The position numbers and the translations under genes were made by a program. The notes under the pieces were generated by a model. It saw nothing but the letters and a program-made list of their open reading frames with translations, made no database searches and was not told the origin of the DNA. From Brienomyrus brachyistius (lineage: Eukaryota > Chordata > Actinopteri > Osteoglossiformes > Mormyridae): DNA of 64,000 bases. The stretch is from contig NC_064534.1 in NCBI RefSeq assembly GCF_023856365.1, forward strand, positions 7,894,536-7,958,535. The letters are read 5' to 3'. Shown piece by piece: positions 24,225 through 36,200 of the stretch (positions are counted from its first letter, which is position 1; each line of letters starts with the position of its first letter).

Positions 24225-27200
24225 AGCCGGGGTGAAGGCCGAGGAAGCAGGGGATGGAGGGTAGACCACTGTGGCCCACACTATACTGGATGTATACTGT
24301 ATCCAGCATTTTCAGTGTCCATGTCATTAACTATCTGAAATAAAAACAGCATCACTGAGTTTGGTGATATCGTCACAAGGTAACCAAGATAAACGTTATT
24401 GATCCCAGAGGAAAATTCTTGAAGACACTAAATCCACGGTACTGCTTTACACGGTTATGATTCTGTAGCCATACTGAGACCAGATGCAGCCTTCAAAACG
24501 GTTCTGCTGGCAAACTCTGGACGCCCATTTGGTTTAGACCTAATCACCCTGTTCCAGTTAGTGGTCACTACTTAGGGTTGCCAGGTTACATGGGCTAATC
24601 AGGGTTAGCATTCGGCTGGCGTGGTTCCCGGAAGGAAGGGCTGACCTTCTCCAGGCTGAGCAGGTTCATCTCGGACTGCAGCCGGATCTCGGGCCTCGTG
24701 TTCTGCTGTTCCCGATAGAGCTGGAACTCCTTATCAAGCTGCTTGTACTTGTTCTCTGCCTCCTGGACCTACAGAAGGCGAGACATTGACAGTGAGGAGA
24801 GCAGCACTGCCAAACCGTTGGCGTAGAGACAGGACGCCGATCGACAAGCCATCGAGGGTCAGCGGCCAGCCTGGAAGGTTATTCCCAAATGGCTGCAGTC
24901 CAGTATCACTTCCAGTTAGAACAGCACGATATCACATCAATATAATCGCGGTTATGTGCCGCATGTGCAATAATCACCAGGGTTGTAGATGATGGCTGTA
25001 AACATTTGTACGGATGTTGACTTTCTGGTACTCTATGACATTTACTTACGCCCACAATTTGGTAAGACAATAATTAGTACGTCTAAAATAATAATGAGAG
25101 ACGTACTGTGACACGCAGAAGTTAATAATCTACATAAATATAGCATATGCTTCTATTTATTACAGGGCAGGGTTAATGTAAAGCACTTTGAGACAATGTA
25201 GTGTTGTGAAAATGCGCTATACAAATAAAACTGAATTGGATTGGATTGGGATGGGACTGGATGGGATGGGATGGGATGGGATGGCAAGGCAAGAGAAGAG
25301 AAGAGAAGAGAAGAGAAGAGAAGAGAAGAGAAGAGAAGAGAAGAGAAGAGAAGAGAAGAGAAGAGAAGAGAAGAGAAGAGAAGAGAAGAGCATGCCACGC
25401 GCGACTGTTTTGGTAAATCACAGAAGTGATAAACATTATTAATATTTCAGGTGCACAACGAATCTACCAAATCGTTGGTGTAAGTAAACGTCCATATAGT
25501 ACCGAACATCCGGCGTCCGGATCAATGTTCAGCCTTGTCATTTAAAGTTCAGGTACTTTGTAAGGAAGAAGACCTGTGAGCCAAACTGAAGGAGGAGGAA
25601 AGCTGTGGCTGTAGGGCAACAGAACCGTCCCTTTTGCCCAGTGGGCAGCACCATGACCCCTGGCGCGTGGGCGTGGTCACCGGCTGCCTGCGTCAGTGTG
25701 TGGAATCTGGAACGTTCTCCCTAGACCCTCACAGTGAGGAGCACCACCCACTCATCCATCTTCCATAACTGCTTATTCACTGCACGCATGCTTTCAGGGT
25801 GGCTGGTTACCACTGTCACTGGCCTTGTGAGCACAGCGACCGGCTGTCTCGCACACTGTAAGAGTGATGGCCTAGAACCCCATCCAGGATGCGCCCTGCC
25901 TGCTACCCTGTACTGTCTGGGATGGGCTCCAGGTCCTGCACTTAAGGGACTAAAGGGATGAGTATAAATGAATTCATCTGAACTGTAAATAAAGGACAAG
26001 CCCATTATATTAGGACCAAGAATACACATACAAAATAAGGCAAGGTGCCAGCTAGCTGCAAGTCAGAATGAGAATGGAGACTCACTCCATAGCTGGGGGG
26101 GGACCTGCTCAGCCCCCGGCTGACGGAGAGCAGATGTGAGCTAAGGGGGCCGTGGAGAGGTGGGGGGATTCAGGGCGTGTTTACAAGATCCCGACACGGG
26201 CAGATGAGAGACAGAGCGCCGCTCCCAGCTCGGCTGCGCCCATCCCGACGACAGCCTCTCGACACGTCAGAAAGCCACTTTGTTTGATTTGCTAAAGCTG
26301 GCCCAGGCGTTTCTGGGAAAGCGAGGAGCCCGTGTGCGCAGGGGCCGCACGGCAGACCGCAGCTATTTTCATACTTCTGTTAAACGGCTCTCCCTTTGTT
26401 TCTCCTCGTATCCATTAAATACTGCGACCTCTCGCGGTATTCCTGCGGCTCTGTCGCCCTACAGCGTCACGCCGACCTCGGCGTTCGCCACCCACCCGAG
26501 CTTGCAGCCGGGAGCGCTCCTCCTCCAGCAGCCTGACCTTCGACCTCTCCAGCTCCACCTGGTGGTGGCAGTCCTCGCGCAGCCTGCGGCCGCCGTCCTG
26601 CAGCTCGCGCATGCTGAACTCATGCTCCGCCCGCATCTCCCGCTGCAGCCGCTGCGTCTGTGGGGAGGAATGTGCCATTCGCTCATGCTGTGCGCTTCAT
26701 GACTGGCTCATACCACAGGCTGCATGTGTGGCCCAGAGAGCAAATATTATATATATATATAAATATTTTTCCCCATGAATGATTTACAGACAGAGAGGAT
26801 GGGGGACTCAGCTGATCAAACATGGCTACTTTCACTGCCCCAAAGTCAAGCTATTAAAGCAAACCTGCCAGCCTCGTCAGTGACGCACGATCACACAGAA
26901 CTCATCTTTGTTCTTCAGTGGTCACATGACCTCTGCCTTTTAACCCCCCCCAGAGCCACACCCCCAGGCAGCCCCAGGGTCACGCACCTCCATCTCCCCA
27001 TGCGCCAGCTGCTTCTCCCTCTTCTCCAGGTCAGCCAGGGTTTTCTGAAGCTGCTCCTCCAGAAGATTGTATTCCATCTCCTGTCAGACAGCCCCACACG
27101 TGTAAACGACCCAGCACTTACCAAATCGGATGCGTTTTCAGTGGCCCAAGACCGAGAAGGTAATTAGCCGGTCATAACACTGCTGGCTGAAGAGCTTTAC

Positions 27201-30200
27201 TCAACCAGGCTGCCATGGTGACCGTTAAGTCATGTGACTGGGCTACCTTCTTTTTCACCAGCGCCTCTCTCTCCCTGTCTCGCCTCTTCCACTCTTCCGC
27301 CAACCCCCGCATGTGCTTCAGCTCCTTCTGCTTCAGCTGCACAGAAACATATGTGACGATACACAATACTGAAGGAGACACATGCCACAGCCCTGCACAC
27401 GTGACTGACACCAAAGAGCAGAGAGGCACACGCCAATTATCAGGTCACTCCACAAGAGGCCATTAGAGTGCCTGCTGCAATGCTTGCGGCCTGGGTGGAG
27501 AGGAAAAGGCCAGGTTGGGGTCACGACCCAAAAGGGGCCTTAGACCGGGTTGGAGTCATGACCCATTAGGAGATATGCACTTCAGAAAAGTAATGTTTAG
27601 GGAATAAACTGAACACCACACTGGACACAGCCTACTTAGTAATAGTTCCCAGCCTGTGATCACAAGTTGCTGTTTCCATGGCGATCCCCATTACAGAGTT
27701 CTGTGATTACTGCAGAAACATAAAATGCTACATCCAACCTTATGACAATGACACAGTGGAGCTGACCAACACAAGCAGCAGACTGGGGCGACTGCGAGCA
27801 GAACACGCGTCTCTGGAACACAACCCCTAGGCAGCTGCTAACTCCCATTCACAGATGAGGTCACCTGGTTATCAAACAAGTCCTCTTGCATCTCCTTCCA
27901 TGCCTCCAGCTCCATGGCTGCCTTGTACTCCAGGGTCTCCCGTGGCTCAGTGGGGGCACCCGCAGAATCTGGGGGTGGTTTCGGGGGGACCTCCTGCTTC
28001 ATCCCACGATTCGCACTCTGTCCGCCAAACATGCCAACAGAACAGAGGACACTATCACTTGCTAGGGACTTTCAGCAAGACGTGGAGAAATGCATCGTTT
28101 CACAGGTATGGCTCCTGTCAGTTAAACATTTAGGATTCTGACATTCCGCAAGACAAGGCTGACCCTAGCAACCCATTATTTTCTCTAGAAGACGATTCAG
28201 TGACAGAGACGGTTACTCAGCGGGAGCTTCAGTGTTGGCAAGGAACCCTGAAGGAAAGACATCTTCACGCACACAACCATGGGCCAATGTGCTCCTCTAC
28301 TTTGGCTTCTTATGTATCGGTTTGAGATGAAAGGAAAACGATGAACAACTTGACAGGAAACATCAATACAAGGCAGAGAGAGAGAGTAAGGCTGAGCCGC
28401 TTGTGCTCAAGCCCCCTGATTGCGCCCTTTTGTGGGTAGACTGGTCTGCTGAGCGTGTGGTTAAATGAGTCACCCTGCTCTCCACAGGCCGAGAACTACG
28501 CGGTACGGCGCATGCCAAAGAAAGCCAAGCGCACCGAGGCCTCTGTTGGCTCGGGCATGTGCGGTGGGCCGTTCTTCTGCCCTGCCAGGTCACAGAGCCG
28601 CTCAGACGGCAAAGCAAATGCCAACACACACAGAGCCATCAGGAAGGATCGCATTTCAACCCCGATGGGACAGGGACCGTCCAGAATGCCCCAGTTTCTC
28701 AGGGCACGAGGTACGCCATGAACAACAGTCACCAGATGTATCCGTGCAAACAACTGAAGGAGTTTCTTGAAGCTTCTCAGATGAAATTGACTGACTTCTT
28801 GAGAAAGACCTGAGGGTGCGTTTCAACAAAACACCAACCAACTCCTCAAGGACCGGAATGGAGGAGTCACAGCCTTCAAAGCAGTCGGCAAACATGAACC
28901 CCAACGCGATTAAACTGTCAGAGGGTCATCATGGCCCAATACCCACTGACAATACCTTCCTTAACTTTCCTACCTGCCTGTATGCTCGACATACATGACT
29001 CAGTGGCTATCCTGTTATCTCCACTGCCAATTTCTCAACACTCCAGAAGCACCCGGAGCCTGCTGTACCTGTGAGGACTCCGACACGATGACGTCTTGGA
29101 CTTTGACCAAACCCAGGTCCTCCAGGGTGGTGACATAGTTCAGCTCAGCTACCTTATCACTGCGCCTGGAGGGAAGTAAAAAACCGACACACACATTTAG
29201 CAACACCGGCTGTCATGGCCCTCCTGAGCCTGAGCTCACTGTCAGTCTCTCCCAGAACCTCATGTTAGCTGATAAGACGCCTCTAACCCAGCAGCACCCA
29301 TCTGATGGCAGGTCCGTACCCGTACCCTCTGGCTCTTACGACGGGGATCCTCTGAGAGAAGGTCTGCCTCCAGTGCTGCTGGCCAGACTGGCCCACGAAG
29401 CGGGTTTTCTCCGCCGAGAGCAGGTGGGACAGCTGGACACTGGCTGTGCCCAGGAGCACATCCTGAGTTTTTGGGTCCCTGTGCCACACCTCCACCACCA
29501 GAGGCACCCTGCCGCAGGAGAGAGACGTGACCCAGATGCTGTGCATTATTGGTATGAATACAGCCGTGGACAAAATTAAGAGACCACAATACAATTTTAT
29601 ATTTTAAAAACCTTATATGCGTCTGTGAATAATGCAATTTTTTTTGCAAACTGCAGCCTAGTTCTTCTCTGTCTCATTAACGAAGGGCTTCTTCTTTGCT
29701 TTATGTGACTTTAATCCTGCTTCTGCCCTAGCAGTGAACTTCACACCTGCACTTAATGTTTTCCATTCCTTTTGAAGGTCACTTGATATCATCCTACGAT
29801 TCATGAGAAACCATCGGAAAAGTTAACGGTCATCTCTGGCGTTAGGAAGCCGCTTCCATCCTTCTCCTGGCTGCTTTCTTGTCATTTCCATTGTCTCCTG
29901 CTTCACCTTTTGTTTATGAACAGATGTCTTAGAAATTTTGAACCTGGAAGCAACCTGTTACTCAGAGTAGCCTTCTGCCAGCAGAACCATGATTAAACCA
30001 GGATTTAAATATGTAGATCTTTAAAAATATAGAGTGGTCTCAATGTTTTTTCCACGGCTGTAGACACAGATACCCAAAAGGAGAACAGCATCTCACTCGA
30101 AACATCTGAAGTCCTTCACTGGAAAATGCCATTTACTAAAATTGTTACACCCTGTAATGAAAAAAAACTCCTTTTCATTTTAACACTCAGAGTGAAAAGC

Positions 30201-33200
30201 AATAATCCAGAAAGTAAAAAAAAAATGTCTATACAATAACCCAGCTCTGGTGTAAGCAAGTGTTTCAGTTTTAAGTGTGTATGTCCTCACACATCACTGG
30301 GCTCACCCCCCCCCCAGATAGCAGAGATACAGTACATGAGAGCTGGGACTCTGAACCAACACCCACCTGAGAAAGGTCTCCTGAAGCTGCAGAGGCAACG
30401 CAGCAAAGTCGAAGGCACAGTAGGACTTGGGAAGGAACACCTCCATGTTCTTCTGGATCTCCATGGGGGGGTTGGTCATGATAGGGGCTGCACTTCCAAA
30501 GAACTGGTAGGTATATCTTGTGGGGGAAGGAGGGGAGGGGGGGCTTTGACTAAACATCAGGAGGACAAGATGCTGTCCACACGTGGGTCAGCTCATGTTC
30601 CGTACCAGACTGTGATAAGGTAAAGCTGTGGTATAAGACCCAGCGCTTTCTCATTTTACAGATGATTCGTCTCACTGTTAGCCGGTGATAAGCATTCCCT
30701 TAGACAATTCCTGGGGAGAGCCTAGACCCTATGCAGTAACACTGCCCCCCATTAGAATTTGGAATTTGACCACAATGTGACAAGCACAACAATGAAAACG
30801 CGCCCTCTGCATTTAACCCCTATGTGACATCGTGACATGGCAGGGGGCAGTTAATTCAGCGCCCGGGGAGCAGTGCTTGGGGGCAGTACCTTGCTCAGGG
30901 TACCTCAGTGGTGCCTTGCTGGTCGGGGATTCGAACCTGCAATCTTTCAATTACAAGTGCGCTTCCCTAACCATCAAGCCACCACTGCCCACATGCAACC
31001 CATGCAGGAAGACCCTGTACCTTAGGACACAGTTGACCTGAAAGCCCACATTCAAGTCCCGAATGCTCCGCAGGTCAATGGAGAAGCAGTAGTGATGGGC
31101 TGAGGACGGGATGCTGATCTTGGGTGCCGAGACGCTGGCTGAGGGGCCTGGGCCGTCTGGCTGACTGGAGACTGAGCATAAACACAGAATAAAACCAGGA
31201 CTCGGCACCTGACTACTGGCGGAGGTCCAGAGAATCCGGCCATCGGAAACGGGCCGCGTATCACCATGGAAACATGCCAGTACCTGGTTGTAACGCTGGG
31301 GCCGAGTCCTCTAATAGGCTTTCGGCCTCACTCTCAGTCTGGGGGGGGGACGGGCCAGGGGCGGGGGAGACACGACCTAGCACAGGCGATCTCCTTGGGG
31401 GAAAGGCTGGACTGAGGAACTGCTGTTCAGCAAGAGGGTTAGGGGGGCGCAGTGACTCTGGCCCCCCTTTCACAACAGCATGTGGCTCTACGTTCCTGGG
31501 ACCTGCTAACTGCAGGGAGAAGTAGACAGCGGAGACACTCGATGAAGCAGGACACAGCCAGTACACAGCCAGTACACAGCCAGTACACAGCCAGTACACA
31601 GCCAGTACACAGCCAGTACACAGCCAGTACACAGCCAGTACAGTCAACACTAGTAGCAAACAAAGACAGGCATGTACCTGCATGTCGACGCCCTCCTTCC
31701 ACACCGTAACGGACACCCCGACGGTGGGCTGCATGTCCGGGGCCGTGGGAGGCAGGTGCTGCTTGGCTCTGTTGGGGGGCAGCAGCATGAAGGCCCCCTC
31801 TATGGTAGCGGGCTGCCTGTCTAAGTCCACGTCGGACTTCAGCAGCCCAGTGAGAGGGACCTCCGCGCTGCCCAGGGAGCAGGTCCCACAGCACAGGTGG
31901 ATCTGTGACCATCATCAGGTTGTGGGTTCAAATCCCATGACTGGCAAAGTTATGTCACCATTGGGCCCCTGAGCAAGGACCTTAATCCCAATTGCTTCAT
32001 GGACACAGTCTGACCCAGTTTTGTGTCATTTTGAACAAAGGCATCCACTAAATAAATGTAATTTGTAACGTAAATGTAACACATCTGCGAGCGACACAAT
32101 CCGACCTCACCTGCAGGCTGCGCTGCTGCTCCAGGTACGCCCGCAGGACGGGCACGCTGCTGCGCACGCGGACGGAGGCCCGCTCCGGCTCGAAGCTCGG
32201 GCTCAGCAGGTCGAGAAAGGGCTCGCTGGTGATGTCGTTGCCCAGCAGGGTGTAGTAGAAGAAGTAGTGGGAGGCTTCCTGGGACAGCTTGATCGTGCTG
32301 GAAACGAGCTGCTCTCAGACAAACAGGGAAGCGTTTAAACACGGCCCCTGGGCAGAGGGGAACGCGTCAAACTTCAGCTGCCACCCCTGGTCACCTGCTC
32401 CAGCCTGGTGGCGAAGGCCACGGTGACGGACAGGACAAAGTGGTCCCCACTGCCGTCGGCAGGTCCGATCTGATGATAGCCCTCGTCCTCCTTCAGAACC
32501 GGCTCCAGCTTGCCTGGTGCCGGGCCAGACCGCGGAGGGGACCCTGGTGTCGGTCGTAGCGTGAATAAATACCAAAGGTGAGCGAGACAGAGATGCTGTG
32601 TGAAGATTCTTCTATTCAAAAAGACTATTATGCCCTTTGGGACAACTGGTAAAGGTCAGGTTACCCAAACCTGAGAGACCTGGCAGATGGGAAGTGAGGA
32701 GTTAGACATGGCTGCACAGTCACAGAGCCCAAGGGCTTTATAAACAAACGGCCTTGTGCTCCATTTTAGAAAAACGCCCCCCCCCCCCCCCCCCCACGCC
32801 ACATGGGGCTCAGCCCTGCCTACTACTGCGTTCCATTTACCTCGGAGGTTGGAAGTCAGAACTGGGAATGACGTCACACTCAAGTTAACCGCGTTCCAGT
32901 ACAACAAGCCGGAAAGCCATTTAGCAATACCAGGGACCTGTTTCAACCAGCAGGAGTTCTCGCAGAGCCAGATAACTTGTTGGATTTATGGCACCCCAGG
33001 TTAAATGGCCTTTATCTTCCTTCATTTACATTTAGCCCAGACTTCCATAAATCCGACAAGTTGTTAGTCTAAGCAAGAAATCCTGCTTTCTGATGCAGAG
33101 CCCAGTTCAAGCCCGGTTCATTGTTAACAATATCAGTGGAAAACAATACATTATGTGGAATTCTGCACATACAAACACTGTAGTGTCATGATCCCAGTTA

Positions 33201-36200
33201 TAGGTTGGACAGTACTGTGTGTACGACTGATTTAATGAGACACAAATAAGACGCAAGTGCTAAAGCCAGTATATGACTACAGCTTTCACTTCTGTTGATA
33301 AAGGGCACAGCCAACTTGAATTGTGAGATAGGAGCTGCAGAGGGTCCTCTGACTTTCCGAGTCTGAATTCCGACTTCAGGGGGCGTTCCAGTTTGGAATT
33401 TCTGACATTTCACATGTCCCACCACCGCAGACGCCCCCGGAGGAGGACCCTCAGACCCACCTTGCCTGGGAGGGGCTTCTTTAGCCTTGAAGCGCTCAGG
33501 CGTATGTTTGGTGTCAGTCTCCAGGGTGAGGCTGAGTAGGAGGGCTGGCTTCAGCTTGGAGTACTTCGTGCTGAGTAAGGGATACCACTTAGGGGCCTGA
33601 GGAGCATTAAAGACAAACAAGAGCAGGCCTTCAAAACAAGAGCAGGCCTTCAAAACAAGAGCAGGCCTTCAAAACACAAACAGCCTTCAGCTGAACCACC
33701 TTGCAGCCATTTTCAGCACTAAAAAGAACCTAACAGCATGGAGTTCATCATTTTAGCCCAAAGAATAAACTGAGTATCATGGGAGACCAGTGAACTATTT
33801 ATAAGTTCTGAACACTCAGAGGGAAACTCCTGGACCGTTCAGGCCCGGGGTGCGGAGCAGGCTGTCACAGGCCTCACGCCCTCGACACGCACGTTTGCCT
33901 GGGTGGTCTCCCGGGCGGATCGTAGGTCGAGGACGACGTATCCCAGCGGCTCCCACGCGGACGTCGCTGTGTCCACGGCGAAGCACTGCAGCTTGATGGG
34001 GGTGCGCTGAAGCCTGGGATGGAGCACAGCAGTCAGTGGGAGGAGCCTAAAGCCCCCCCTGCTGAGCACATGGGGCGAATTCCAGCTTATGAATGAGGAG
34101 GTAGGAGGGTTATGGTATACTGATGGTTTAATATATATATATATATATGTTAATATCCCAATAAGGTACCATATTCGACATATTTCCGATACCATTCTGC
34201 TGTCCTGTCATACCAAATTTATGCTAGCTGATGAATATCTGCAACTATCTGTATTAGAACAATAAAAACATCAGTCTTAATATTCCCCACATCACTTGAT
34301 TCTTAGAAATATCTAAAGAAACCCTGATCAATTTGAAATGGAAATGACATTATTTTTAGCATAATCACTAATTATTTAGTATAATAAAAATGGCATAATT
34401 CACACCTACTTTTTAAATGTTTTCATCAACCCAGCGAAGCAGCTTAACATATAATTTAACACGTTACCTTGATTAAAATCAATTATGGCTCAATCAATGC
34501 AAAAATCAATGAAGAGGTCACCGGTAACAAACTTCTGTCCAATAGGGATAGGATCACCCTCCTCTGGTCTGTACAATTAAAAGTTCTTAAGAGTGACATC
34601 CACACAAACCAGGCCATATCACATTATTTATTCATCACATTACTTATTAGCTTAAACTTTATAACTGCTACATAATATAGAAAACCAAACATTGCACTAA
34701 AGAATTAAAAATGTATGATCAGCAAATGAAGTCCAGTTTTCCAGAACACAGCCTGTTTACTTCCCTGCGGATTTTGCCCTGTCCATTGTACCAAGGCTCC
34801 CTACAGACACAGACATTTTTTACAGTGAGAGACGCTTTTACAAAGAAAATAATCTGGGTAGCTACTGAGTTACTGCAGTATATTGTTGATTGGGGCAGGG
34901 GTTGCATTTCCCTCTTGGTAGGGGCAGCATGAAGGTGTGGCAATTGATTAAGTGTCTTAAAGACTGACCTGCCAAGCTGCTGATACAACATAGGCATTTC
35001 CAGAAGCACTACAGAGCTGCCAGACCTAAAAGAACCGATTCATAAGACCAGACCCACAATAGCGCCACCTGCTGTCTACTGGAAACAATAAAGGGCAGAA
35101 GAGCAACACGAGAGGGCCACCCGCCTACAGCAACGGACACCCATGAAGCCTACGGTGTTAGGGCTCGTCACCTGTGCTGGTGCAGGGTTTTGCGGTCCAG
35201 CTCCCAGGCCAGCTCAGTGCAGAACTGGGGCTGCTCTCTGTGCTCCACGGGGTCGGTGGCCAGCTGCTCGCCGTCGAACTTTGCCTGCACCACCAGGACT
35301 TGGCGCGCGCTCTTTGGGAACTGGCGGCCTGTAGGAGACGGGGTCACGTGCTGAGCCAGTGGGACACGAAGGCTGTACTGTAATCTGTTGCCAGGGGTGC
35401 CGCTACAGATTTTAGGCCCCATGGAAGCATGTCATACTGGGCCTCCAACCCAGATCAATAGGATTATGCTCCGAATAGTTTAGGGCGGCAGTCACCCGGG
35501 GCCCTTTTCTTCACTTTACGGTGACCCTGCCTGCTGTTATTATTTTTTTGTGAGAATTTAAAACATACGAGAAAACAAACCCGTTATCGCTACTAAAATA
35601 TATTAATCTTTAATACTAGCCTTTTGTCAGACAGTACCAAAATCCCCTTACTTAATCTTAAATATTTGCACTACAAGTAACTACCAGAAAGATATAGCAA
35701 TAACCGCATATAGTCAACTGATGTACAACTGATAGTTTCAAGTCTTACTGTTACAAAGGCTTTTTATTTAAATGCTTTATTCCCGTCAGAGCAGCAGACA
35801 CAGAACCTCAATACTCTCACGTCTGACTTTACATTACGACTAACCAGACTAAATCACACACAAACTAAAACAACTTGACACATAAAATATTGATTAAGAT
35901 TATGCCCGTGACCAGGCAGCAGCTTATTTGCATTGCAATTTTGTTTGTGCTACTGCCTTTATGAATATTAAACGGAGGGTATTCGTTACCGCAGGACGCT
36001 TAAAATGGAGCGGAGGTTGCAGCGGTTACCATGGTGATTAAGCTGCTAATGCTGGAAATGTAGATAAACTCGCTGACAAACAGGGTCGCTACTTTACGTC
36101 CGCTCAGCAAATTGTAAATACATCCGCGAGCCCTTACAAAAGTGATGATTGAAGTATTAATCATTTAATGACTTAATGTGCCTTAGTGTCAAGCATATTG

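Larger units (their letters stand above)
24769..26495 (-). other. CEP120 intron 16 (1.7 kb)
   Basis: A GT...AG intron holding a GGGAT/AAGAG pentanucleotide array and a V-SINE fragment, both listed separately. The rest is unremarkable. Confidence 0.75.

Noticed and set aside
28363..28904. Overlapping open frames on both strands in CEP120 intron 12
   Set aside because: No homology, no repeats and no matching splice phases. They look like chance in moderately GC-rich DNA.
31439..31915. Minus-strand 158-codon open frame running through CEP120 exon 7 and intron 7
   Set aside because: It reads exon 7 out of the true frame and then an 11-bp repeat. Splice sites at 31902 and 31678 and homology define the real frame.
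31927..31938. Possible functional tRNA gene (B-box-like GGTTCAAATCCC)
   Set aside because: No cloverleaf could be made upstream. The motif belongs to a SINE with the typical 3' tail; the same applies to the other B-box hits at 30929, 41254 and 49635.
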